From: Linyphia triangularis
Lineage: Eukaryota > Arthropoda > Arachnida > Araneae > Linyphiidae
Direction of reading: 5' to 3'
DNA: 64,000 nt
NCBI GenBank assembly: GCA_963978545.1
Contig: OZ021722.1
Coordinates: forward strand, 35,543,365 to 35,607,364
The stretch's first letter is position 1. The number at the start of each line of letters is the position of its first letter. The notes under the pieces were generated by a model. It saw only the letters and a list, made by a program, of their open reading frames with translations. It was not told the DNA's origin and ran no database searches. This document shows, piece by piece, positions 23,567 through 33,679 of the stretch. A program made the position numbers and the translations under genes.

Positions 23567-24824
23567 ATTAAAGTCGATACACCAAATAAAGCATTAAGGT
23601 CTATGGCCCAAACTAACGATCCCTAACGATATTAGAGGAATGGGACACATCCACTAAGAATATAAATTGAAGGAAGTAGAAGGAACAGTAATAATGATCA
23701 TTATCTAAAGTTTGAATATTTTTAAAACAAGCAGGATCATTAAACTACTTAATGCAATCAAGAAGCAGTGACATCTACTTATGTTGCTATTTGAAATGAG
23801 CCATATCTCACCGAAGTTTGAAAGCGCGTTTTTATATTACGTGACATCAGCGAACAGCAAGATTGCGAGGAGATAACCTTCTGACACTGTTTTAATACGG
23901 TAAAGTTTCTTTTGAAGCTAAGGCTATTTTTAAAATTTCGAGTTAGTATAAAGATCCACATCACGTATTTCTGAAACATCATTTGTTTTTTAGTTTTTTA
24001 AATCTGTTTAAAAATTATTAAAGGTGTTTTTTTTTATGCGTAATTTTCAAGAAATAATATATTATTTTTCAACTGAATGTTCAGAATAATTGTATTAAAA
24101 TTTTATAACATTTCAACGAAGGTATGACAAAAATTAAATATTTTTGATATAGTTGATTTTTTTTTTTTTTTTTTTTTAAGTTATAAGTAGCTATGCTATG
24201 AATTGTGAGTGATTGATTCCTTAGACCTGCGTGGATTAAATTTAGATTTTTTATATTCATAATGTTATATAAATGTACAGAAAGCATATACTAGAACCCC
24301 TTGGAAAATATGTAGGTGTATTTAGTGCAAATTATTTTTGGAAATATTCAGCAGTATAAAACTGAAAAAAGTTTGAACAGGATTCTTTTCAAAAACTATT
24401 TTAGTTAACTAGTTAACTCAATGACTCATCGAACGTTTGAGGTTTTCACAAATAAATTTAGTTTATTAAATATTAACTTATTTTTGGTATTTTCCTTTAT
24501 CCAATTTTGTTCTGCTTAAATATTTTCTTTTTTCAATGCATAATATAACCAGTTAATAAAGTTTTACCTATAAAAACATATTATGCATCATCCTATCAAA
24601 TTATTATAAATAACAATTAATTTCAAGATAACTATGGCCTTAAAGTTTGTCCCTGACTTTAAGGATAAGTTTAAGTTTAGCATTATGATGTTAGCTAATT
24701 TTAACAGTTAACTTAAATGAATATAGATAAATAATTTTGAATTAAATCTGCTCAATTACCTAAATATATAATTCACCAGTTAGAATTAAGAAAGAATATA
24801 CTTGTAAGTTTCTATTATATTTAT
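23567..24824. other. AT-rich non-coding stretch
   Basis: It has a T-run at about 24157-24177 and otherwise no recognisable structure. Confidence 0.55.
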
Positions 24825-25574
24825 TACTTTCAATTACCCATATGTATACGTATGGATATATGTATATGTATGGATACATAGAGTAAAAGCAAGAAGAGAG
24901 AGAGAAAAAGTATAGCATTAGTTTAATTTTTTTTTTTTTTTTTTTACATTTCTCCACGTTTTGGAACATCCTGATTTCAAAAAAGTGATTTAGAAAAAAT
25001 GTCTGTCTGTGTGTGTCTGTAGTCAGCATAACTCTAGAACAAATTGACCGGCGATGTTCGAATTTGGCATGAGGGTTAGTGGCGGCCATGGGACCTACCA
25101 TTAAGGTTTTCGTCAAAATCGCTCATGCACATAAGGTAGCTGCTATTGAAAAAATCATGTTTTTCAATGATTGCTAAAAATCGGCTGCAACGATTTGGAT
25201 AAAAATCGCTGTAGTAATGCTTCTTAAGGTGTTCGAAATATTTCCACCTCCAAAGTTTCCGTAAAAATGCTTTAATGGCATAAAAAGTTGAAAAACGAAT
25301 ACCTTCAACACAGAGTTCTCTTTCCTTGAGCATATCTCATCAACCATCTTTTATTCTTCTCCTCTCAGTTTCGCAATCACAATTTTGACGATGTTTTTTT
25401 TTTTTTTTTTTTTTTTTTAAATAAAAAGATCCATACAAGAATTATCGCAAAAAAATATAGCCATACTGGCCACTTTTTCTAAATAAATGACGAAAATATA
25501 ATAACGGTAAACGACGCAAATTCACTTCAATATTATAGTGTAATTGAAAGTTGTGAGATGTTCCACACCCCTAG
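24825..25574 (-). mobile_element. Interspersed repeat 'R1', copy A (Helitron-like 3' end)
   Basis: A repeat of about 750 bp, related in inverted orientation to 25689-26387 and in part to 27522-27768 and 42985-43072. On the plus strand it ends CCACACCCCTAG followed by T. All three copies with this end show the same CTAG|T border, which resembles the 3' terminus rule of Helitrons. The other end (TTACTTTCAATTACCC) is shared with copy C and is not a canonical Helitron start. Internal landmarks are GTCTGTCTGTGTGTGTC and a long T-tract. Frames predicted inside it are repeat translation only. Confidence 0.7.
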
Positions 25575-25601
25575 TTTTTATTTTTAATTGACCATCTAAG
25601 G

Positions 25602-25688
25602 CAGAGGTTCCCAAACTTTTAAATGTCGGGATCCACCTTTTCGGAAAGTTGACCAACGTTTTCTATTATACCACCTTCCTAATATTAA
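25602..25688 (+). mobile_element. hAT-like transposon end fragment
   Basis: CAGAGGTTCCCAAACTTTT begins here, a motif typical of the terminal inverted repeats of many hAT elements, followed by TCGGGATCCACC. No matching inverted end was found within the window. The fragment fills most of the gap between the two head-to-head R1 copies. Confidence 0.5.
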
Positions 25689-25830
25689 CTAGGGTGTGGA
25701 ACATTGCACAACTTTCAACTACACTATAATACTGACGTGGATTTGTGTCATTTACCATTATTATATTTTCCTCATTTATTTAGAAAAAATGGCTATTTTG
25801 GCGATATTTTGGATATAATTCTTGTATGGG

Positions 25831-25861
<31 letters not shown>

Positions 25862-26387
25862 TACTCCACCGCAATGGAGATTTTGGCGAAATAATCTTCC
25901 ATAATCTTTATATTATCCTTTATTATAAATGAAACTGAAGGGAGAAGAAAAAATGATGGTTGTTGAGGTATGCTCAAGGAAAGAGAATTCAGTGTTCGAA
26001 GGTATTCGTTTTCCAACTTTTTAAGCCCTTAAAGCATATTTAAGGGAATTTCAGAGATGAGGATATTTAGAAGACATTAAGAGGCATTAGCACAGCGATT
26101 TTTATCAAAATCGTTAGAGCCGTTTTTTAACAATAATTGAAAAACATGATTTTTTCAATAGCAGCTACCTTATGCACATGCGCGATTTTGACGAAAACTT
26201 TAATGGTAAGACCCATGGACGCCATCAAAAAGCATACCAAATTTGATTATCGTAGGTCAATTTGTTCGGGAGCTATGCTGACCACAGACACACAGATAGA
26301 AATTTTTTCGAGATTACTTTTTTGAAATTAGGATGTTTCAAAACGAGGAGAAATGAAAAAAAAAACAAAAAAAAAAAAAAAAAAAAA
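25689..26387 (+). mobile_element. Interspersed repeat 'R1', copy B
   Basis: This is the inverted counterpart of copy A (24825-25574). From CTAGGGTGTGGAACATTGC through CAATAGCAGCTACCTTATG to GAGGAGAAATG plus a poly-A it follows copy A's reverse complement, by eye at roughly 80% identity. It ends in an interrupted A-tract (about 26355-26387) and lacks the outermost part that copies A and C have. Confidence 0.72.
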
Positions 26388-26826
26388 CTCACTGTAAATT
26401 ATTTATGGCTACAGAAACTGATTTACTCTGTGACCAGTTTGGCTTAAATAATGTTGACAAAATTCGTAGCCTCTAAAATTTCATGTTTTGGCGTTTCACG
26501 ATATTCTATCGCACCCTTTATTCAAAAGTGACACAACGCAAAATTCTTCCATTTTTTTGTTCAAGTGTGTACATAATCACATATTATATGGACTGGAAGA
26601 ACGCACTTAAGTCCGTTTCAACATAAATTCAATTTGAAAATAATCTTGTGACATTCAACTAGCTTCAAGTACAAGCAGTCTTGGATATTTTACACGCTTT
26701 TACTCAAAATGATGAATTTTGAATTATGTCATTTTTGTAGAAAGGATGCAATATATGTATGAATAAAAATTATTTTATTCAATAATTACTGACATTATCC
26801 AAAAGTTTTTAACCTTTAACTGCTGT
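26388..26826. other. AT-rich stretch between repeats
   Basis: No gene or defined repeat boundary is seen. Confidence 0.5.
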
Positions 26827-26999
26827 CAGGGGCGTAGCCAGAGATTTTTTTCTGGAGGGGATATGAAATTTTAGAAGTACAAGCACAGAAGATTCAGAAT
26901 CAAACAATCATATTTTGCACTGACTTATAATATCTGGACTTATAAAGAGCCCTATATCTCAAATAGCTTAGAGTCTTATTAAGTCTAAATCCGGCCCTG
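26827..26999. mobile_element. hAT-like MITE, 173 bp
   Basis: The left end is CAGGGGCGTAGCCAGA and the right end, read inverted, is CAGGGCCGGATTTAGA; both start CAGGG as many hAT elements do. The bases flanking the element are ACTGCTGT (26819-26826) and ACGGCAGT (27000-27007), matching at 6 of 8 positions, which fits a decayed 8-bp hAT target-site duplication. No coding sequence is present, so it would depend on a transposase encoded elsewhere. The terminal repeats match at about 11 of 16 positions. Confidence 0.5.
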
Positions 27000-27007
27000 A
27001 CGGCAGT

Positions 27008-27521
27008 GCACCTGCCAAGTTCACTGATAGCCATCTCTTACCGGAAGCCACTCAGCACTATTTTGACCTCTCATATCTGCGTATTACAGTATGCATGAGA
27101 GCTGAAATTTAGCTCTTATCCACTTTAGTAAGACCCTTAAGTTTTAAGTCTCCTATTATATTCATCGTTGAGCTAATCAAATTCGAAAACGGCAGAAAAC
27201 GACATATTTTGAAATCCACCCAAAACTCACTCACTGATTATCAAATTATCAAGATACTTCTAGCAGAGCTAGAACTATGAAATTTGGTATGCATGTAAGG
27301 TTTAATATGTATACAAAGGGAAAAATCTAAAAATCGAGATTTCCTCCTCCAAATCCACTGAAGGGGGCAACGTTCGAAAAATTTGAATCTCAAATCTTAT
27401 ACATTTCTATTGAAGCTAGATTTTTAAAACTTTGAATACTAGTAGCTCTTAGCATTTATAAATCGAGGACAAACTCACCACACTCCGCAAAGCCTCTAAA
27501 ATAGAAAAATAATGAAAAAAA
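27008..27521. other. Repeat-like non-coding sequence preceding R1 copy C
   Basis: Phrases such as CACTCACTGATTATCAAATT and GAACTATGAAATTTGGTATG, and the absence of any open frame, are typical of non-coding transposon interiors. No second copy is seen in the window, so no family is claimed. Confidence 0.3.
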
Positions 27522-27768
27522 CTAGGGGTGTGGAACATTGCACAACTTTCAATTATACTATATTGTTGATGTAGATTTGTGTAATTTATCATTTTTATAT
27601 TTTCATCAGTCGCTTAGAAAAAATTGCCAGTTTGCCAACTCTTATAAGGAAGGGTCCTTTAAAAAAAAAAAAAAAAATGAGAATTTTGGGGATATGCTTT
27701 TTTTTTTTTTTTGGACCGAATGCTATACTTTTATTAATTTATGTATACATATGGGTAATTGAAAGTAA
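27522..27768 (+). mobile_element. Interspersed repeat 'R1', copy C (internally deleted)
   Basis: It begins CTAGGGGTGTGGAACATTGC like copy B and matches to the A-tract. It then jumps to the far end (ATGCTATACTTTTAT ... CATATGGGTAATTGAAAG) shared with copy A's outer end at about 24825-24850. About two thirds of the element is therefore missing from the middle. It is preceded by A, giving the same CTAG|T border on the minus strand. Confidence 0.68.
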
Positions 27769-28117
27769 AAAGTGTACTTGGTATATAAAATAGACCATTG
27801 ACGATATTTTATCACCTACGAAACGATAGCCAATTGTTAATTTTTCCCCTTTGTGAACTTTTTTGAAAATCTGAATAAACTATTTATTTAAAATAATTTT
27901 ATATTATCATCATTCAGTTTGTCATGGACTGATGCCCAATAAATTAATTTTCTTAGAAAAATCTCGTTTAATTCTATATGAATTGGATGCTGTTGAGAAC
28001 GTTTTTTTTTTTAAACTTCCTTAAAATCAAATAATAATTAAAAGAGTAAGGGAGCCCGCTAGATATATAGTTCTCGTAGTTTACCGCCAACAAAGTTAGT
28101 CAACGGTCGACTGTGTA

Positions 28118-28160
28118 AAAAAAAAAAAAAAAAAACAAAAAAAAAAAAAAAAAAAAAAAC
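28118..28160. repeat. Interrupted poly-A tract
   Basis: A-run broken once by C. The Phe-rich minus-strand frame across it is an artefact. Confidence 0.85.
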
Positions 28161-28309
28161 ATTTATGCTTAACCCTTCAAATCCAAGTTTAAAAATTGCA
28201 AGTATAAAAAATTTTCTTGCATGTTCGAAAATTATGAACACTAAACATTTTAAAATTAGTTATTGTTGTGGAAATAAGTAATAAGTTTAAAATTATTACC
28301 CTAAAAAAA

Positions 28310-28670
28310 GAAGTGAAATCCAACAAAAACATCGCTGTAAAAAGGCTCATTTCTTGCGCAGGTTCTTGCATTGATTATGGCCGTGAAAAGTATTGAGATC
28401 TAAAGTAGAGCCAAGTTTAACTGCTGAAATAGTTTCTTTAGGTCTCCCTGAACTTCTCCAGAAAAGTCCCAAAAAATCCTCCTTGGGCAACATTCTTAAA
28501 TTTTGAATTTAAGTCTGCCATCTTGGATTTAAAAAAAAAAGCTATAACTCAGCAATGTACAATCATACATAAGTTATGTTGGTGTCAAACGTTTCTTTTT
28601 ATCAAGAAGAACTTGTTACTGCAATAAAAAGTCTAAAATAGAGAGTTAATATAATTTTATTTACTTAAAA
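28310..28670 (+). repeat. Left long terminal inverted repeat of the 4.7-kb element
   Basis: By eye it is roughly 80-85% identical to the reverse complement of 32420-32660 in its inner part. It continues outward to match 32915-33013 (AACAAAAACATC, TTCTTGCATTGA, AAGTATTGAGATCT). Confidence 0.75.
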
Positions 28671-29819
28671 TCGGTTTGAAAACATTAAAAACAGCAATTT
28701 TTAGACATTGTTTTACAACAAAAGTTGTTTGGAAACTTATTTTTTAATAGAATTCGTTTAAAAGATTTAGAAATGAGTATGTATAAGAAACATAGATAGT
28801 GTTCAATGTATTTGAAAAATGTTTGTCTTTCATTAAACTCGTGTACACTTTGAGCTAATTTCTCCGGTTGAAACGCAGGTACGAAATAAAAAATTTCTTC
28901 AAATCACTGGTATCTCGAGTCTGCCACGATCTTGATAAAGAAATGTGCTGGTCGGAGGATTCACCACTCCTGTAAAAGCTTCTACTGCTTTCGTCGCATG
29001 GAGACATCTTGGCATTAAGCAAATCTAACGCTCTACGACATTATCAGACATACTTCGCCCTTGTGTCAAGTCAACGCTAACCTTCATAGATCATATTAGG
29101 ACCTGCTCTAAAGTCACGTCTGTCCAAATGCCGCTCCAAAACTTATCCGATCACCAAATTGTAAAATAACCTTGACTGACGAAACATTCAAACTCTTGAT
29201 CCGACAAAGTAGTCTTGATTTTAGCCATATTCTAGAGGTAGAGGTGGGCTGATTTAGAGTGATGATGTCCAGCTGCATGGAGGTAAACTAACATGAACAT
29301 GCGTTGGACAGAGAAGAGATGAATATACCAGACACCTGTTCTTTCTGCTTTCACGAAATCATGTATTATAGAAACTTGCTTGAAGTACTGCAGCCATAAT
29401 TTAGCTGCACGACTTTTTTTCCAGCGCATTCGTCGCGTCGGATACAATCCTCAGTAATGGTTGGACTTTGGATAGAAAAGATTATTCGGAGGAAGATAAG
29501 CTTATCATCTCATTATGAATTTCCCTGAGAGAGTTTTCCTGCTTAAGAACCTGGATTAAAGTGCCTAGTTTAAAGCGCCTTAAGGCCCTATCAGACGACC
29601 AAATATCTCTGACTGGTTCGCAGACCTGATCCTAGCCGTGACTACTTCGGTGACTAGGGTTGCTAGAATTGACAGAGAAGTTTCCACTAATTCTTTTGTC
29701 ACAAAACAAGTTTATCGGTGTTGGCGCTTCTCTGTAATCAGAAAAATTGCTTCCCTCGCTTTAGAAATAGAAAATTCGTAAAAGAAAAATCTATCGCTTT
29801 GGCATTAATAATATTTTAA

Positions 29820-30990
29820 AATACATTGGTTTCTGTAACCACTGATATAAAAAAAATTCTTACTTGATATTTAAAGATGCTTCACACATTATTTTTTTTT
29901 TAATTTTAATATTTATTGTACAGTAAAATGTAAAATTATACAGCAAAGTATCTAGTCTTTAAAAATTATTTTAAATCAATAGGTAATAATTTTCATTTAT
30001 ATAAGATTTAAATTATGACTTTCTTCTACATATAAATATGTTATATTTATTTACGTAAAAGCAGGCTGAGCAATTTATATTTAAACAATATTTTCGTGTA
30101 GCAATTGGGTGTTAATTATACAATTTCTTTTTTCTTTTTTTTAATTGGTTTTTTATTAACATTACTATTTTGGTACTAATAATATTGTTGTACTTCAAAT
30201 AGACATTTCGGTTATCTACATTAGACGAATATTCTGGTTTTCAAAAGAATATATATATATATTTTTAGATGTATTAATTATTTGTAAAAAAAAAGATCAA
30301 TAAAATAACGATAATCAAGAGATATAATAAGTAATTCCAGTATCCTTCCCAAAAAAAAATATTAATAAAATAGCTATAATCAAGTAAAATAATAAATTAT
30401 AGTTCTAGTTTCAAGTTCCTATGCAAAATGGGGAATCGAACCCGGGACTCGAGCATGACAAAAAGTACGCTAACCACTATACGGCATTAACTTTGCGACG
30501 GTGGTAAAAAATAAGTTATTTAAAAAATTTTACATGACTTTTTGGTATTTTCGTTATTTTTTGATAACTTCTTTCTTTTAAATTTTGAAAGCACCTAAAC
30601 AAAAAACAAATATTTCTATTTGTTTGATAAGGCGAAATCTTTAGATATTTTTGCAGTGGCACTAAATACGATGTACAATTTTTGTACGATACATTGTAAC
30701 TAAATAAACATTTTGGGGGTTGGATTACAAATGTTATGTCCAAAATAATATAAAAGGAAATCTTGTAATAATATTTTCACATTATTGAGTACGAAATAGT
30801 TTTGGTGAATCAAAGACTAAGATGATTTTAAACGAATGCAGCAGTGATTCTATGCAGTCTAGACGTAATTGTTCATCAGACACTGTGATGCCTTCTCCAC
30901 AAAAATATTACTTTTATCTTATTGCTTAGGTTTTTCACTAATCACATGCCTACTTTCCTTGAAGTTTTTTTAACTTTTAAATTTCCTATC
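29820..30990. other. AT-rich insert inside the broken transposon gene
   Basis: Coding resemblance stops on both sides of this stretch. It is AT-rich, carries a tRNA-like fragment (30421-30490) and has no frame of its own, so it is probably a later insertion or replacement. Confidence 0.45.
30421..30490 (-). repeat. tRNA-Asp-like sequence (tRNA-derived SINE head or pseudogene)
   Basis: On the minus strand both internal pol III promoter boxes are intact: A box TATAGTGGTTAGCGT and B box GGGTTCGATTCCC. The anticodon-loop position reads TGTCA, as in tRNA-Asp(GUC). The anticodon stem does not pair and the acceptor halves (GTTAATG and TTTTGCA) are not complementary. It is therefore not a functional tRNA. 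Confidence 0.6.
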
Positions 30991-31282
30991 TATTTTTCGC
31001 TAAAACGTCCATTAACTTGCTTGGTGCGATGAACAAAATTCATGCCAATGGTTGGCGAAAACAGAAGGCATCTGATTGGTTCCCAACTACGTTGGCTGAA
31101 ATTATCCTCAACTGCTTCGTTCACCATCGAAGCAGTCATGGATCGGGCAAATACAGGTTTTGCCCCTGGAAATGGGCTTTTCGAGTCAACGATAGAGCTG
31201 AGTCAGAATCAGGATTGAGGATAAATATGCCGTCTGATAGCGCCTTTACCAACTTCCTTCCCCGCCCCTCTTTTGATATTTC

Positions 31283-31368
31283 TTCTAATAGCAGCTTCTA
31301 ATAGTTGCTAATAGCAGCTTCTAATAGTTGCTAATAGCAGCTTCTAATAGTTGCTAATAGCAGCATCT
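31283..31368. repeat. 23-bp minisatellite
   Basis: About 3.6 tandem copies of the unit TAATAGCAGCTTC+TAATAGTTGC. It lies inside the broken transposon gene. The unit length is not a multiple of three, so each duplication shifts the frame, and stops appear in the minus-strand frame. Confidence 0.85.
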
Positions 31369-32419
31369 ATGATCTTTTTCTTTACTTCAAAAGTGGTTTT
31401 TTTTTCGGTCAGCATACCAATTTTCCGTCAAAATCTTCGATGCAATTGGCTTTAAAGAAACAACTGTCCCCAAACACTTCATGCTAGCTGAAATAAGAAC
31501 GGTACTCCCGTAACGTGCTATTAAAAGCTCCCTTAAACGCTTTTTACTGTATAACTTGGCGCATTCAGTATTAAAATTTGAGAGCATCTCCGTAAGATCG
31601 GAAAGCAGATACTGGCAGTCATTGTTGGCATCCAGAAATTTGCATAATTGATTGAAAGCATCTAATTTCGACTCACCAACAGGACTTCAGACCATACTTT
31701 CAGATGGCTCGCTTGGCATGCTTGAGATAACAATTGAAAACCATGTATCACAGTTTTTATGATATTGCGCTTCAACAGCTATCAGATCAATTCGCTGTCA
31801 ATGCGATTTAGAGCTAATTCCCCCCAATTTCCCCACCTCTTTTCACACGTACTCCAAATACTTGAAATTTTTGGGACACTTTCTACTTGGCAAATGTTTG
31901 GGTAACGACGTGGGTTCTTCTTGTAAGCTCCCTTATCAACTGCCTCCCTGCAAAAAAGGTAGCATGTTTTAAAGTTGAAGAGATATAGATCACTTCTGGA
32001 AAGGTTTTTTTTTTGCATTTACTCCTAAAGGTAAAGCTGCTGAAATGTAACTCCCATGTCTGGTATAATTTTTTCTGCACTGTACATGCTCTCGTACATG
32101 ATTAACGTCTTCGATTGTTTTCACGATCCCATCTTTTCTATTTTTACTGATATTCCTTAAATTCTCCAAACCTCTTGTTACATTGACACTGTTGTTGTCT
32201 ATCATTCCGCCTTCACCGCAGAAAATGCAATTTTCTTCCATTTTTATTCAGCTTTCCAAAACCCATAAACGATCAAATAATAGTTATTAAAAAAAAACCT
32301 AATAGAAATAGTGGTGATACCTGTTTTTTTGAAAACGAAAGATTTTAATGGAATAAATTTTAAATTTTACAAACCTTTAGTGGAAAAATGCTGTTTTTGC
32401 AGGTTTTAGGCCTGTTTTA

Positions 32420-33013
32420 TGTTGATAAAATTATATCAACACTCTATTTTAGACTTTTTATTGCAGTAACAAGTTCTTCTTGCTAAAAAGAAACTTTTTA
32501 CACCAACAAAACCTGTTTATGATTGTGCATTGCTGAGTTATAGCGTTTTAAAAAAATCCAAGATGGCGGACTTAAATTCAAAATTTAAGAATGTTGCCCA
32601 AGGAGGATTTTTTGGGACTTTTCTGTGGAAGTCCAGGAGGGCCTAAAGAACCTATTTCAGAAGAATCTAGCTTTCTAATAATTATTTCCGTCTAGACCCA
32701 AATTTGGGTCTAATTTGCCTATACTATAAACATCTAGTTACAAAAATGCTCGTGTGACTTGGCCATTACGCATAAGTGAATCAAATACGTAATGGGCAAG
32801 TCTCACAAATATTTGTGCAGATAGATATTAAGACCTATGCAGGGGAATTTCAACTTTAAGAAGAAAACTTTACTTAATTTCATTACACATAATTTACAAA
32901 AACTTGAACCTTAGCTCAGCTTGAGATCTCAATACTTTATATGACCACATTCATTGCATGAAGAACTTGGTGCCTTTTACATAGATGTTTTTTGTTGGGA
33001 TTGATTTCTACTT
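32420..33013 (-). repeat. Right long terminal inverted repeat, interrupted
   Basis: This pairs with 28310-28670. The match breaks at about 32662 and resumes at about 32915, so roughly 240 bp are inserted here relative to the left arm. Confidence 0.7.
32753..32807. repeat. Inverted repeat inside the insertion in the right arm
   Basis: TGTGACTTGGCCATTACG (32753-32770) pairs with CGTAATGGGCAAGTCTCACA (32788-32807) around a 17-bp loop, with a 2-nt bulge and one mismatch. A perfect 18-bp palindrome AGACCCAAATTTGGGTCT lies just upstream at 32694-32711. Confidence 0.75.
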
Positions 33014-33486
33014 TGAAGCATTAGGACATGGATTTAAGCACTAAACATATCAAGTGGAATGTTAAAATTATAATGACGATATCTATTTATATTCAGATAT
33101 ACCAGAGTATCAATATACAGAGATTGTTTCTTAGAAAATTGACGCAGAATTTTATATTTGCATAATATAAACCAATATAAATCTTAATTTTTTATTTTAT
33201 TTGACTACCTTTTATATCGGAATAGTATTGTGTTGTTGAAATGTAAGGTTTATGAAGTGTTAATAAAGTGATCACAATTTAAAAAGCTAAATGCTCTCAC
33301 ACTTCTTACCGGTCTATATATGTACAAATAAATGTGTGTTCTTAGATATAGGTAAGATAAGCTGTTCCGTAATACAAGGTCATACCTTGAGCTTTGGTGG
33401 GATGGCTGTTGCAGGGAGGTTTGTTCACGTGTAGTTACTATAATCTGGAATACTTTCAAGTAAGGCATTTTCTCCTTTATGCATGA

Positions 33487-33668
33487 GCCGACCAAACGGT
33501 ATAGTGGTTAGCGTGCTGGCTTCTAGACCGCGAGGTTGCGGGTTCGAGTCCCGCGTAGGCATGGGTGTTTGTAAATGTATGTTGGCTTGTCTAATGACGA
33601 AAGTTTCGGCGCATTATAGCCCTCGGGTTGCTGACGGCGCCAGATAATCTGAATTCAACCAACCAACC
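33487..33668 (+). mobile_element. SINE family 1, copy 1 (tRNA-Arg(UCU)-like head, AACC tail)
   Basis: The tRNA-related head has an A box (TATAGTGGTTAGCGTGC), a CTTCTAG anticodon loop with TCT as in tRNA-Arg(UCU), and a perfect B box (GGTTCGAGTCC). A tRNA-unrelated body follows (GTTGGCTTGTCTAATGACGA, GGCGCATTATAGCCCTCG, CTGACGGCGCCAGATAATCT). It ends in CAACCAACCAACC. It is flanked by an 11-bp duplication TTTATGCATGA / TTTATGTATGA with one mismatch. It would be transcribed by pol III and mobilised by a LINE, and carries no protein. Confidence 0.9.
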
Positions 33669-33679
33669 TTTATGTATGA

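Larger units (their letters stand above)
28915..32241 (-). pseudogene. Broken gene for a repeat-associated zinc-finger protein
   Basis: Read on the minus strand, the first frame opens at 32241 with MEENCIFCGEGG and a Cys/His-containing N-terminal module (to HVREHVQCRKNYTR). A slip in an A9 run near 32000 shifts the frame to a second module with CYLFCREAVDKGAYKKNPRR and CEKRWGNWGE. Another shift near 31790 leads to DLIAVEAQYHKNCDTWF, then a stop, then LCKFLDANNDCQYLLSDLTE and RELLIARYGSTVLIS. A 23-bp minisatellite breaks it again at 31283-31368. The C-terminal part is recognisable at 29447-28915: ERTGVWYIHLFSVQ, DKFWSGIWTDVTLEQVL, KAVEAFTGVVNP. This order matches a family of uncharacterised proteins encoded by arthropod repeats. 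At least four frameshifts or stops make it non-functional. Confidence 0.7.
28310..33013 (-). mobile_element. DNA-transposon-like element with long inverted terminal repeats
   Basis: Two long imperfect inverted repeats bound this 4.7-kb region: about 28310-28670 on the left and, interrupted by an insertion, about 32420-32660 plus 32915-33013 on the right. Shared landmarks include AAGTATTGAGATCT, AGAAAAGTCCCAAAAAATCC, TTGGGCAACATTCTTAAA and AGAACTTGTTACTGCAATAA. Between them lies a broken minus-strand protein gene (28915-32241) and an AT-rich insert at about 29820-30990. The superfamily cannot be settled from the sequence alone. The outermost ends are fuzzy and no target-site duplication was identified. 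Confidence 0.65.

Noticed and set aside
24760..26325. Several 60-118-codon frames around 25 and 26 kb sharing MTKTLMV-like and RRSICS-like sequences
   Set aside because: The similarity is explained by the two inverted copies of the R1 repeat; the frames are broken differently in each and no transposon protein motif is present.
30421..30490. Functional tRNA-Asp gene
   Set aside because: Promoter boxes are intact, but the anticodon and acceptor stems do not pair.
31017..31301. 94-codon plus-strand frame
   Set aside because: It lies antisense to the broken minus-strand transposon gene and has no support of its own.
33487..33560. Functional tRNA-Arg gene (and the same at 63545-63620)
   Set aside because: The tRNA-like head continues into a shared SINE body with an AACC tail and target-site duplications, and the acceptor stem is not closed.
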